From an uncultured bacterium (GTDB lineage: Bacteria; Vulcanimicrobiota; Xenobia; Xenobiales; Xenobiaceae), in contig CAKUBG010000026.1 in NCBI GenBank assembly GCA_934636825.1, forward strand, positions 1 through 37,177: a stretch of DNA of 37,177 bases. Reading direction: 5' to 3'. Below the pieces are notes generated by a model, which saw only the letters and a program-made list of their open reading frames with translations, made no database searches and had not been told where the DNA came from. Of this stretch, positions 17,219 to 25,242 are shown piece after piece (the stretch's first letter is position 1; each line of letters begins with the position of its first letter). A program made the translations under genes and the position numbers.

Positions 17219-18571
17219 ATGCGCAAAGCGTTATGCGGTTTGGCTATGGCCCTTTGCATGGCTGCTGCTCCTGCTTCAGCTCAGGAATCTGGCGGGGGAG
17301 ATATGCAAGTACCGTACACAGAGTTTGATTTGCCTAACGGATTGCATGTGATTTTGCACGAAGATCACACTATTCCCATGGTTTATACCAATATTTGGTA
17401 TAAGGTTGGTTCCAGCAACGAGCAAGTTGGTCGCACTGGATTCGCTCACTTATTTGAGCATTTAATGTTTGAAGGATCCGGCCACGTTAAAGAGGGCGAG
17501 TTTGATCGCTTATTAGAGGGAGTAGGCGGCAGCAACAATGCGTCTACTAGCACAGATCGCACCAACTATTATTGCTCGGTTCCTTCTTGCGCTCTGGAAT
17601 TGCCTTTATTCTTGGAATCGGATCGCATGGGCTATTTGCTCGATTCTATGTCTCCCAATGTGGTCGATAGTCAGCGCGACGTAGTGAAGAACGAGATGCG
17701 TCAAAGCTACCTAAATCGTCCTTATGCTCGCATGTGGTTAGAGTTACCTCGTTTACTTTATCCTAAAGATCATCCTTACAATTGGCCTATCATAGGCTCC
17801 ATGGAAGATTTGAGCGCAGCCGGTTACGACGATGTGGTCAACTTCTTTAAAAAATACTATGTTCCGAGCAATGCCAGTTTAGTAGTAGCTGGAGATATTA
17901 ATCCAGCAGAAACTAAGCGTTTGGTTGAAAAGTGGTTCTCCGACGTTAAACCCGGTCCCAAGGTAGAGCACGTTCAAGCTAAGCCTGTGGAGCTTAATGG
18001 TATAGTCAAAAAGACTATAGAAGACAAAGTCGCTTTACCTTTGCGCTCTCAAAGTTGGCCTACTCCGGCTCTTTATGCTCAGGGCGATGCCGATATGGAT
18101 GTTTTGGCCTCCATTTTGACTAATAGTAAAAATTCCCGTCTTTACAAACGTTTGGTTTATGAATTGCAAATTGTACAAAGTATTCAGGCCGAGCAATCCA
18201 GTTCAGACTTAGGATCTTGCTTTACTATTAGCTATATTCCCAAACCCGGCGTCAGTCTCGACGAAGTACAGAAAATTGTCAATGAAGAGATTAGCAAAAT
18301 TCAAAACAATCCGCCCAGCCAGCAAGAAATTGATCGCGTAGTTAATATGACTGAGTCGGCTTTCTATGCCAATGCTGAATTGGTTTCTGAAAAGGCCGAT
18401 ATGCTCAACAATTACTATTGGCACTTTGGCAAGCCAGATTCTTTCTCAGTTGACTTGGAGCGCTATCGCAAAGTAACTCCTCAGTCTGTTTCCGCTTGCG
18501 CCAAGAAGTATCTTGATCTTAATAAATATGTGGAAATAACTGTTGTACCCGAAAAGAAGGAGGCCAAGTAA
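17219..18571 (+). CDS. M16 family zinc peptidase, catalytic partner, secreted
   Basis: A signal peptide (cleavage after about 21, ASA) leads an M16B-type peptidase. The inverted zinc motif HLFEH is at residues 77-81 (ligands H77 and H81, catalytic base E80) and the third ligand is E159 in VVKNEM. The second, non-catalytic half of the fold follows. At 450 residues it matches the half-size, heterodimer-forming class. GGAGG lies just before the ATG. The next gene encodes the probable inactive partner and begins 2 bases after the stop. The pair should act in the periplasm or at the outer membrane on oligopeptides or short unfolded proteins. Confidence 0.93.
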   Translation: MRKALCGLAMALCMAAAPASAQESGGGDMQVPYTEFDLPNGLHVILHEDHTIPMVYTNIWYKVGSSNEQVGRTGFAHLFEHLMFEGSGHVKEGEFDRLLEGVGGSNNASTSTDRTNYYCSVPSCALELPLFLESDRMGYLLDSMSPNVVDSQRDVVKNEMRQSYLNRPYARMWLELPRLLYPKDHPYNWPIIGSMEDLSAAGYDDVVNFFKKYYVPSNASLVVAGDINPAETKRLVEKWFSDVKPGPKVEHVQAKPVELNGIVKKTIEDKVALPLRSQSWPTPALYAQGDADMDVLASILTNSKNSRLYKRLVYELQIVQSIQAEQSSSDLGSCFTISYIPKPGVSLDEVQKIVNEEISKIQNNPPSQQEIDRVVNMTESAFYANAELVSEKADMLNNYYWHFGKPDSFSVDLERYRKVTPQSVSACAKKYLDLNKYVEITVVPEKKEAK

Positions 18572-18573
18572 AT

Positions 18574-20124
18574 ATGAAATTTTGGCTTACTTCTTGTATC
18601 TTTGTGTTAGGAATGTCTCTTATGGCTCATGCTGAAACTCCGGTAAAAACTACTTCTAATGTGCAAGCTCCCAACCGTCTGGCGCCTCCGCCTATTAGCG
18701 AACCGGCTTCTATAGCTATTCCCAAAATAGAAAAGCGTCAATTATCTAACGGCATTCCCGTTTGGTTTATGGAAAGACGCACCACTCCGCTGGTAACTGC
18801 TTGCCTTTTTGTTAAAGCCGGAGCTGTCAACGAGCCTCTTGACAAAATGGGCTTGGCCGCTTTAACTGCCGAATGTTTAGATGAAGGCACCGCCAAATAT
18901 GATGCTTTACAATTTGCTGAGCAAAATGAAAGTATCGGCTCTTACTTTGGCATAGATCAGTCTTACTTCGGCTCTACTATTTCTTTTACTGTGCCCGGCA
19001 AGCGCTTTGACAAGGGACTCGATCTTATGGCGGAAGCCGTAATTCATCCTACTTTTCCGGAAAAAGAAATTGAGCGCTTGAAAAAGTTGCGTTTGACCAA
19101 CTTTATGCAACAGCGTGAAGATCCGGCTTCTTTGGCTAGTTACGCTTTTAGCAGACTCATTTATAGAAATGAACCCAACAATAGGCAAGGCTATGGCTTA
19201 AACGGTTTAGCTTCTACTTACGCTGGCTTAACTCGTCAAGATGTAGTTAGCTACTATAAGCATTACTATGTTCCGCAAAATGCTTTCTTCTCTGTAACCG
19301 GAGCTGTCGATATCGATCAAGTAATGCAAGAGCTGGAAAAACGCTTTGCTAAATGGCATAAAGCCAAACTTACCGATAGTGAGGTCGCTGCTGAATTTAA
19401 AGCAGGTCTAAATAAAAAAGCTGAAGGTAAGCACAGCGCTCCTTTATCAGCTTTGCCTAAGACAGATTCCGGCATTGGTAAGGTTATTTATGTTGTCGAC
19501 CGCCCCGGAGCCCATCAATCGGTATTGCGTGTAGGTAGAGTAGGTTTTGCCAGAGATAACGAGCATTTCTTCTCTTTGCAAGTTATGAATACCGCTCTGG
19601 GTGGCTCTTTTATGTCTCGCTTAAATCAAAATTTGCGTGAAAAGAACGGCTATACTTACGGCGCTCGCTCTATGTTTGTTTTCCGCAAAGAAGCCGGGCC
19701 GTTTTTAGTAGCTACCGATGTGCAAGCTGACAAAACTGTGCCCGCTTTGCGTGAAATTCTTAATGAAATTGGCGGCATGAGCAAAAAGATGGCTGCCGAC
19801 GAATTGAAGCGCACAGAAAATTATATTTGTTACGGTTATCCTGAGTCTTTTGAAACTAGTCTCAAGCTGGCTCAGCGTCTCATGGAAATGCAACTTTATA
19901 ATTTGCCCGATGATTACTATGCTACCTATGTTGGCAACATCAGAAAAGTTGACGGCGAAAGCATGAATATTCCTCGTCTTTCTTTCTTCCGCCCCGAGCA
20001 AATGGTCATGGTGGCTGTAGGTGACGCTAAAGCTATTGCCGAGCAACTTAAAGACGAGCCCGGCTGGCGTATGGAAATAATTCCTGTCGACGCCGTCATG
20101 GGTGCTGATGTGCCCTTGAAGTAG
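18574..20124 (+). CDS. M16 family peptidase-like protein lacking the zinc motif, secreted
   Basis: A signal peptide (MKFWLTSCIFVLGMSLMAHA) and about 45 linker residues precede an M16 domain. The position of the zinc motif reads GLAALTAECLDEGT, so both histidines are missing and the protein should be catalytically dead. The C-terminal half keeps the NGYTYGARS segment that carries the arginine and tyrosine which, in two-subunit M16B enzymes, complete the substrate pocket. An active and an inactive gene side by side is the known layout of such heterodimers, and AAGGAGG inside the end of the upstream gene couples translation. It is 516 residues long. Confidence 0.9.
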   Translation: MKFWLTSCIFVLGMSLMAHAETPVKTTSNVQAPNRLAPPPISEPASIAIPKIEKRQLSNGIPVWFMERRTTPLVTACLFVKAGAVNEPLDKMGLAALTAECLDEGTAKYDALQFAEQNESIGSYFGIDQSYFGSTISFTVPGKRFDKGLDLMAEAVIHPTFPEKEIERLKKLRLTNFMQQREDPASLASYAFSRLIYRNEPNNRQGYGLNGLASTYAGLTRQDVVSYYKHYYVPQNAFFSVTGAVDIDQVMQELEKRFAKWHKAKLTDSEVAAEFKAGLNKKAEGKHSAPLSALPKTDSGIGKVIYVVDRPGAHQSVLRVGRVGFARDNEHFFSLQVMNTALGGSFMSRLNQNLREKNGYTYGARSMFVFRKEAGPFLVATDVQADKTVPALREILNEIGGMSKKMAADELKRTENYICYGYPESFETSLKLAQRLMEMQLYNLPDDYYATYVGNIRKVDGESMNIPRLSFFRPEQMVMVAVGDAKAIAEQLKDEPGWRMEIIPVDAVMGADVPLK

Positions 20125-20134
20125 CGCTGGACTT

Positions 20135-20184
20135 GGTCTTTTGAGCTTTCGCCGTTTTTTAGAAAGTGCAAAGCTCAAAAGACC
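20135..20184 (+). repeat. 15-bp perfect inverted repeat between convergent genes
   Basis: The arm at 20135-20149 (GGTCTTTTGAGCTTT) is the exact reverse complement of 20170-20184, with a 20-base loop. It immediately precedes the terminator hairpin at 20188-20235, giving two strong stem-loops in tandem after the M16 pair. Confidence 0.7.
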
Positions 20185-20187
20185 TAT

Positions 20188-20235
20188 AAAAAGATAAGGC
20201 TGTCGGAAGCATTTTTCCGACAGCCTTATCTTTTT
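20188..20235. terminator. Bidirectional terminator, 21-bp perfect stem
   Basis: The arms 20188-20208 and 20215-20235 are perfectly complementary, including an AAAAA start and TTTTT end, around a 6-base loop (GCATTT). The core is GATAAGGCTGTCGG. It ends the M16 operon on + and the first metallopeptidase gene on -. Confidence 0.92.
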
Positions 20236-20260
20236 ATGATGGCAAAATCAGCCGAGCGTA

Positions 20261-21727
20261 CTAGCTGATCATGGTATTTCTTTCGATGGTCATTTTGCCA
20301 TCAGTCCAGCGCACTACACCAATGTAAGCGTTGCCGTTTTTGTCGAAAAGATCTTTCTTTTCGACAACTTGGTTGGGCTCAGTGTAGAGGATGGAGCCGT
20401 TCTGGATGTGCATCTTCATATCGTTGATGAGATCCTGGCCGGGATTGTCATTCATAGCGCCAATGCCGCTAGAAACTTTTGCCGTAACTTCAGCACCGGA
20501 GAATTTACCAAACTCGGGGCCTTCTAAAGTGACAGTCATATCGTGAGCGGGAACAGAAGCCATGGATACGCCTGAAGGAGTATCGTCACCCTCAAAGAGG
20601 ATGTTGCGCTCTTGCATGCAGTTCAAAATGATGTCATGGTTCTTGCCGCCCATCTCTTCGTCAGCTTTAAGCATGCAAAGAGCGATGTCGCGGTAGGTAG
20701 CATTCTCTTTGGGAGAAATGTTGATAGCTTTGGCTAAAACATCCATGCTCTCGCTGCCGGCAGCCTTAATGGCGGCAGCAGCATCCATACCATCAGCCAT
20801 GTTGCGCTGAGTCATGGCAGCCATCACGTCATACTGAGCACCGCTGAAAATGCGGGACCAACTGTGCACTTCAGTGGTTAAAGGATCGGTGCCGGAAGGA
20901 TTGCGATCTACAGTGTGAGGAGCTTGCCATTTAAAGTCGTTAATTAAACTGCGCACGTGATCGCCACCAGTGACGTTACGTCCGGCTTCGTTATTGATGG
21001 TGCGACCTAAAAGTTCGCCGGTAGCTGATAAGCAATTGGGCTTGTGTAAGTCGCCGCCGCACTCTCTAGCTGCCAATTCGCACACCTGATCGTTTTGGCT
21101 GGACATATAAAGAGCGGTCAAATCACCGAAAGCTTCGTGGAAACCGTTGGTATCGGCATGCCAAGAGGATAAGAAACCGGGACGGATAGCGTCCAAAATA
21201 GCATGGCCAGCTTCGTGAGAAACTACTTCACCAGAGCTTCCGGTATAGACTTGCTGTTGAGTGACGGGATCTTTGGCATGGAAGAAATTTAAGGACTCAT
21301 CCTGACGAGAATAGTAAGCGTTGAGCATGACGCCACCGTCGGGAATAAGCTTAATTTGCTTTTCGCCGAAAGCCCAATTGATGTCCTGACCGAATTTTTC
21401 GCTCATGGCATTAACTGTGGATTGAATAGTGGCCATGGTATTGGCAGCGATGTACTGACGGGTGCCGGGCTGGAAGACATATTCGCCATCTTTATTGGGG
21501 CGCAATCCGTCTTTGTCGGCTAAACGCACGTGCTCACCTTCGGGAGCTTTTTTACTGCTGGTCTTAATGTTGGGCACTTGGATGGTAATAGGATCCATCA
21601 CCAACTCATCTTGAGGATTATAAGAAAACTCCGGCCCTCTTACTTCAGTATCAACCTTGGTGGCGCTTACGCCGCTGGTCGGAGCCGTGTAAGCCATAGG
21701 ACTCACACTACTAATAGAATTTAACAT
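20261..21727 (-). CDS. Thermolysin-like (M4-type gluzincin) metallopeptidase, copy 1, no signal peptide
   Basis: Zinc site: HEAGH (171-175) and a downstream GFHEAFGDL whose E198 is the third ligand; H286 in EVHSWSRIFSGAQYDV occupies the place of the transition-state histidine of thermolysin. These features fit family M4 or a close relative such as M36. Unlike usual M4 enzymes there is no Sec signal and no PepSY/FTP propeptide: the protein starts MLNSISSVSPMAYTAPTSG and goes into EFSYNPQDELVMDPITI. A C-terminal domain of about 110 residues ends in QNGSILYTEPNQVVEKKDLF and is almost identical in copy 2. GAGAGG lies 10 bases before the ATG. Cytosolic action or export by a non-Sec system are the choices; I favour export. 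Confidence 0.85.
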   Translation of the reverse strand: MLNSISSVSPMAYTAPTSGVSATKVDTEVRGPEFSYNPQDELVMDPITIQVPNIKTSSKKAPEGEHVRLADKDGLRPNKDGEYVFQPGTRQYIAANTMATIQSTVNAMSEKFGQDINWAFGEKQIKLIPDGGVMLNAYYSRQDESLNFFHAKDPVTQQQVYTGSSGEVVSHEAGHAILDAIRPGFLSSWHADTNGFHEAFGDLTALYMSSQNDQVCELAARECGGDLHKPNCLSATGELLGRTINNEAGRNVTGGDHVRSLINDFKWQAPHTVDRNPSGTDPLTTEVHSWSRIFSGAQYDVMAAMTQRNMADGMDAAAAIKAAGSESMDVLAKAINISPKENATYRDIALCMLKADEEMGGKNHDIILNCMQERNILFEGDDTPSGVSMASVPAHDMTVTLEGPEFGKFSGAEVTAKVSSGIGAMNDNPGQDLINDMKMHIQNGSILYTEPNQVVEKKDLFDKNGNAYIGVVRWTDGKMTIERNTMIS

Positions 21728-21844
21728 TTTTCAACAACCTCTCGTGAAAATGTATCTGGAGTTCTCCTACCCCTTATCTTAAGTTTCATTCTAAGATTAA
21801 GAGCATTACTTCAAGTTACAAAAGTGTGTATTTTTAGTGAATCG

Positions 21845-21860
21845 AGCAAAACCTTTTGCT
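21845..21860 (-). promoter_or_regulatory. Palindrome upstream of metallopeptidase copy 1
   Basis: AGCAAAA-CC-TTTTGCT is a perfect 7-bp inverted repeat with a 2-base centre, too tight for a good hairpin and therefore more like a protein-binding site. It lies about 120 bases upstream of the start on the - strand. Confidence 0.3.
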
Positions 21861-21876
21861 AAATTGACAAAATGAG

Positions 21877-21935
21877 AAAAGCTCTCCTACACTCTGGCAA
21901 ATTATCAAATCTTGCGCTTGTGTTGGAGAGCTTTT
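21877..21935 (-). terminator. Terminator of metallopeptidase copy 2
   Basis: On the - strand GCTCTCC-A-ACAC pairs with GTGT-A-GGAGAGC (21881-21892 with 21920-21931; one mismatch) and is flanked by A- and T-runs on both sides. It separates the two tandem peptidase genes, so each is likely transcribed alone. Confidence 0.65.
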
Positions 21936-21981
21936 TACTTTCAGAATCTAGACGCTTTTGCGCTCAAAAGATAGAGAAAGA

Positions 21982-23457
21982 TTAGCTGATCATCTTGTTG
22001 CGCTCGATAACCATCTTGCCATCGGTCCAGCGCACTACGCCGACGTAAGGGTTGCCGTTCTTATCGAAGAGGTCTTTCTTCTCGACAACTTGGTTGGGCT
22101 CGGTGTAGAGGATGGAACCATTTTGGATCAAGCGCTTCATATCTTTGGCTAACTTGTCGCCAGGGTTGCTCATCATACCTATACCACTGGAAGCTTTGCC
22201 GCTCACTTCAGCACCGGCAAACTTACCATATTCGGGGCCGTCCAAGGTGATAGTCAAATCGCGAGGCTCAGCGGTGATGCCCATAGTTTCGGCGGGAGTA
22301 TCGTCGCCCTCTTCAAGGATGTTTCTCTCTTTGAAGGTGTTGAGAATGATGTCGTGGGCTTTGCCTTCGTTGCTGCGAGCGTCAATCTTGAGCATGCAAA
22401 GGGCAATGTCGCGATAAGAAGCGTCGTGGCTGGGAGAAATGCTAACGGCTTTGGTGAGGAGTTCCATGCTCTCTTGGCCGGCAGCTTTGATAGCCTGAGC
22501 AGCATCCATACCGTCAGCCATATTGCGCTTGGTAATGGCGGCCATCACATCATACTGGGCGCCGCTGAAAATGCGGGACCAATCGTGCATCTCGGTAGAA
22601 ACGGGGTGCTCGGGAGTAGGATCTTCGCCTTCGATATTGTTGGGATCTTCCCATTTGCAATCATTAATCATGCAACGGACGTAGTCTCTGTCGGCATCGT
22701 GAATGCCATATTTGTTGTTGATGGCTCGTCCCATGTGCTCACCGGTATCGGAAAGAAGGCTGGGCTTGCTCAAGTCGCCGCCAGTCTGCTGAGCGGCTAA
22801 TTGGCAAACTTCATCATTCTGAGTGGACATATAAAGAGCGGTTAAGTCGCCGAAAGCTTCGTGTAAACCGTTAGTGTCGGCACTCCAGGAAGTGAGGAAG
22901 CCAGGGCGTACGGAGTCCAAAATAGCATGACCTACTTCGTGGGAAATAACTTCGCCAGAAGCGCCGGAGTAGACTGTCTCTTTCTTCACAGGGTCGAAAT
23001 CGTGGAAGAAGTTTAAAGACTCTTCGTCACGAGAATAATAAGCGTTTAAATCGACGCCAGCGTCGGGAGCCAAACCGATTTGCTTATCGCCAAAAGCGAA
23101 AGTAATGTCGTAGCCGAGGATCTTCTCCATGCTGTCGATAGTATGCTGAATAGTGGCCATACTGTTGGCGGCTACATAATTTTTGGTGCCTTTATCGAAG
23201 ACGTAAGAACCGTCGGAATTTGGCTTGAGGCGCTCGCCTTTTACGAACTTTACGTTTTCGGTACGGGGAGCCTTAGCGGTTCTTCCATGCTCGGTATTGA
23301 GGTCTATGGTAATAGGATCCATAACGGTCTCGTCCTGGGGATTGTAGGAAAACTCCATCTCCCTGGTTTGGGTGGCGTTATTGGAAGAAGTAGCTTCGAG
23401 CTTATCGGCCGGAGCTGAGTAGGTAGTGTAGTTTACACTATTGATTGAACCGATCAT
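21982..23457 (-). CDS. Thermolysin-like (M4-type gluzincin) metallopeptidase, copy 2, no signal peptide
   Basis: This is a tandem paralogue of the gene at 20261-21727 with the same layout: zinc motif HEVGH (173-177), third ligand E200 in GLHEAFGDL, and H291 in EMHDWSRIFSGAQYDV. The protein begins MIGSINSVNYTTYSAPAD and again lacks a Sec signal and propeptide. The blocks EFSYNPQDE-VMDPITI, SWxADTNG, WSRIFSGAQYDVMAA and the last 40 residues are nearly the same in both copies, and DNA identity is also high at the 3' ends, so the duplication looks recent or is kept alike by gene conversion. GAGGT lies 9 bases before the ATG. The genes are each closed by a terminator. The substrate is unknown. Confidence 0.85.
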   Translation of the reverse strand: MIGSINSVNYTTYSAPADKLEATSSNNATQTREMEFSYNPQDETVMDPITIDLNTEHGRTAKAPRTENVKFVKGERLKPNSDGSYVFDKGTKNYVAANSMATIQHTIDSMEKILGYDITFAFGDKQIGLAPDAGVDLNAYYSRDEESLNFFHDFDPVKKETVYSGASGEVISHEVGHAILDSVRPGFLTSWSADTNGLHEAFGDLTALYMSTQNDEVCQLAAQQTGGDLSKPSLLSDTGEHMGRAINNKYGIHDADRDYVRCMINDCKWEDPNNIEGEDPTPEHPVSTEMHDWSRIFSGAQYDVMAAITKRNMADGMDAAQAIKAAGQESMELLTKAVSISPSHDASYRDIALCMLKIDARSNEGKAHDIILNTFKERNILEEGDDTPAETMGITAEPRDLTITLDGPEYGKFAGAEVSGKASSGIGMMSNPGDKLAKDMKRLIQNGSILYTEPNQVVEKKDLFDKNGNPYVGVVRWTDGKMVIERNKMIS

Positions 23458-23869
23458 AGTAAAAGACCTCGTTTAGAAGTGTAGGTATTCCGGTGAGCAA
23501 GGCTGCCGGATTCTTGTTTCAACGACCGCCGAACCTATTCAGAGGAGCTAGGTTATTAGCGATCTCCACAAGCGTTCTTCATGTTTCCGCATACCCTTGC
23601 GGTACAACAAAAAAAGTATCGACTTTCCCTCACTGCAATTGTAACGCTTTGGAAGAGAGTAAAGTTAATTAAATGTTAATATGTGGCCGCTTTTAGTGAT
23701 AAAAATATTAAACATTATTTAATTAAAGTTCCCGTATTCTCAAGGAAATTGTGTCCTGTTAGGCCAAGAGAACTTGGCAAAAAATAAACAAAAGTAGCCA
23801 AAAAGTAATATTTATGCCACATAATTGACTTTGTATGTGCTATTCTAGGGCCTATAGAAAATTGTTTTA
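23458..23869. other. Gene-free 412-base divergent regulatory region
   Basis: It lies between the start of metallopeptidase copy 2 (-) and the ADP-ribosyltransferase-like gene (+) and has no coding frame. It holds several inverted repeats: AACCTA/TAGGTT (23532-23537, 23549-23554), CCGCA/TGCGG (23587-23591, 23598-23602) and the AT-rich near-palindrome at 23665-23726. Possible + promoter elements near the right end are TTGTAT (23831) with TATAGA (23853), or an extended -10 TGC-TATTCT ending at 23846. Confidence 0.5.
23665..23726. promoter_or_regulatory. AT-rich imperfect palindrome in the divergent effector promoter region
   Basis: The left arm TTAATTAAATGTTAATA (23665-23681) is the reverse complement of the right arm (23706-23726, starting TATTAA and ending TTTAATTAA) apart from small insertions. 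The centre is GTGGCCGC-like and less AT-rich. Such a site is a good candidate for a dimeric or nucleoid-type regulator that controls both divergent genes. Confidence 0.4.
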
Positions 23870-24916
23870 GTGTTGGGTGCCATGAATATTAGTTCTATAG
23901 GCATGCATTCCGTGCCGTCTTACAATGTAAAAATAGAGAGTAACTCCAAAGCAGTTGAAAATGTTGCTGCTCAGCAACCGGCCGCCGATATTTTTGAAAG
24001 CTCTTTAGAAAATTTAAGTCAACAAGGCGTGATGAAAAGTACGTCTTTGCCCTCTGCTTCGTCTGATAAGCATAAAATGCAACTTTCTGACGAAACTGTA
24101 GGAGAGATTTTGGGACAAATTGTCTCTCAAGGTGACGAAGTAAAAGCTTCTCCGGCTTCTGCCAATACTGCTGAAACAGCTCTGATGGATCAAGATGAAT
24201 TCCAGGCTGCCGGCTTAGGTATTTTTTGCATAAAAAACTTAAAAACAAATCGTGTGCCTTCGCTGGATATGGTCAAAGATTATGACTATATTAAACCGGA
24301 TGACGCAGTCGAAAATTATGAAACTAATGTAAAGCCTGATTTAAATATTGTCGAACGCGGTTGCATAAAAGCTTATTGTAGTGTGGCCTACTTACAGATG
24401 AATGGCTATTTACTTGGCAACAAGAAGAGCCCATTGGGAGTAGTACGTCGGGCTACCGAGTGTATGAGTGGAGCTTTAGAGCGTCATGAAGTGCCTCAGG
24501 GTTCCATTCTTTATCGCACGGCTAGTTTAGCTGAGTTGCGCAATTATATGAGCTCGGAAGATTACGATAAGTTTGCCCAAATGCAAGTTGATTGCACTAC
24601 TAAAGAGCTTGCTCCTTACTTGGAAGCTAAGATTGCCGGTACGCAAACTAACCGCAAAACTTTCTTATCTACTACGATTAACCCCAAATTCGATTTTCAA
24701 GATAAGCCTAAAGTTGCCACCAAGCTTTATATTGGCGAAAACGTTAAAGGCATTTATGTAGCTGCTGATAAGAAGCTGTCTCCTTTCCCCGAGGAAGAAG
24801 AGTATTTATTAGCTCCCGATACCAAGATGACCGTAATGGGCGTTGAGTATAACGAAAAGAATAAAGGCTTTGTACTTCATGTATTTGCCGGCGATGTGCC
24901 CAAGAAAGAGGCTTAG
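23870..24916 (+). CDS. Putative ADP-ribosyltransferase exoenzyme (R-S-E class effector)
   Basis: The C-terminal half carries the full signature of the ADP-ribosyltransferase exoenzyme family (C2/C3/VIP2-like toxins): arginine R216 in ILYRTAS, S267-T-T in KTFLSTTINPKF, and the E-x-E pair E309/E311 in FPEEEEYLLAPDTKMTV, followed by the usual LL-P-(T)-(K) strand. Residues 130-200 form a helical region as expected before the first strand. The first 110 residues are low-complexity and Ser/Ala/Gln-rich, with no Sec signal. The start is uncertain: GTG 23870, TTG 23873 or ATG 23882, none with a ribosome binding site; the GTG form reads MLGAMNISSIG and resembles the starts of the two nearby peptidases. 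The target (actin, Rho or other) cannot be inferred. It is followed 3 bases later by a 71-residue protein. Confidence 0.75.
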   Translation: MLGAMNISSIGMHSVPSYNVKIESNSKAVENVAAQQPAADIFESSLENLSQQGVMKSTSLPSASSDKHKMQLSDETVGEILGQIVSQGDEVKASPASANTAETALMDQDEFQAAGLGIFCIKNLKTNRVPSLDMVKDYDYIKPDDAVENYETNVKPDLNIVERGCIKAYCSVAYLQMNGYLLGNKKSPLGVVRRATECMSGALERHEVPQGSILYRTASLAELRNYMSSEDYDKFAQMQVDCTTKELAPYLEAKIAGTQTNRKTFLSTTINPKFDFQDKPKVATKLYIGENVKGIYVAADKKLSPFPEEEEYLLAPDTKMTVMGVEYNEKNKGFVLHVFAGDVPKKEA

Positions 24917-24919
24917 CTT

Positions 24920-25135
24920 ATGAGTGAGCAACAAAATCAAGCCGAAGCTATCTTGAATGAAGCAGTGGCAACGGTTTCTGCAGAAGCTGTGTCCTTGCGT
25001 CGCGAAAGCGAAATAGCTTCTTTAAGCAAAAGTGATATAAAAGACTTATTACCTGCAACTGAACGCGCTCAGCGAGAAGCTAAAGCCGTAGAGTTTGAGC
25101 GTCTCTGGCAAGCGAGGCGACGCTCAAAAGAATAA
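24920..25135 (+). CDS. Small charged protein downstream of the ADP-ribosyltransferase
   Basis: A 71-residue, Ala/Glu/Arg-rich, probably helical protein with no signal peptide, membrane segment or cysteine. It starts 3 bases after the upstream stop, and AGAGG (24907-24911) inside that gene lies 8 bases before its ATG, so it is cotranscribed and coupled. A terminator follows. I do not recognise it. Its position suits an immunity protein protecting the cell from the transferase or a small secretion chaperone; both are inferences from context only. Confidence 0.6.
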   Translation: MSEQQNQAEAILNEAVATVSAEAVSLRRESEIASLSKSDIKDLLPATERAQREAKAVEFERLWQARRRSKE

Positions 25136-25154
25136 AAAGGCAAAACACGCAAAT

Positions 25155-25195
25155 AAAAAACGGAACGCTAGCGTGAAACTGGCATTCCGTTTTTT
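25155..25195. terminator. Bidirectional terminator
   Basis: AAAAAACGGAA (25155-25165) pairs with TTCCGTTTTTT (25185-25195), with an inner GC pair. It closes the transferase operon on + and the pilin operon on -. Confidence 0.85.
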
Positions 25196-25242
25196 ACACG
25201 TGATACTACATAATGATGTAGAAAAATAATTACATATTGGTG

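Noticed and set aside
19705..20178. 157-residue - strand frame over the end of the second M16 gene
   Set aside because: It is antisense to conserved peptidase sequence and runs into the terminator hairpins; no recognisable product.
22354..22800. 148-residue + strand frame opposite metallopeptidase copy 2
   Set aside because: Copy 2 has intact zinc motifs and a ribosome binding site on the other strand; the antisense frame shows only low-complexity sequence.
23587..23602. CCGCA/TGCGG hairpin as a terminator
   Set aside because: No T-run on either strand after the stem in the needed direction and it lies upstream of both divergent genes.
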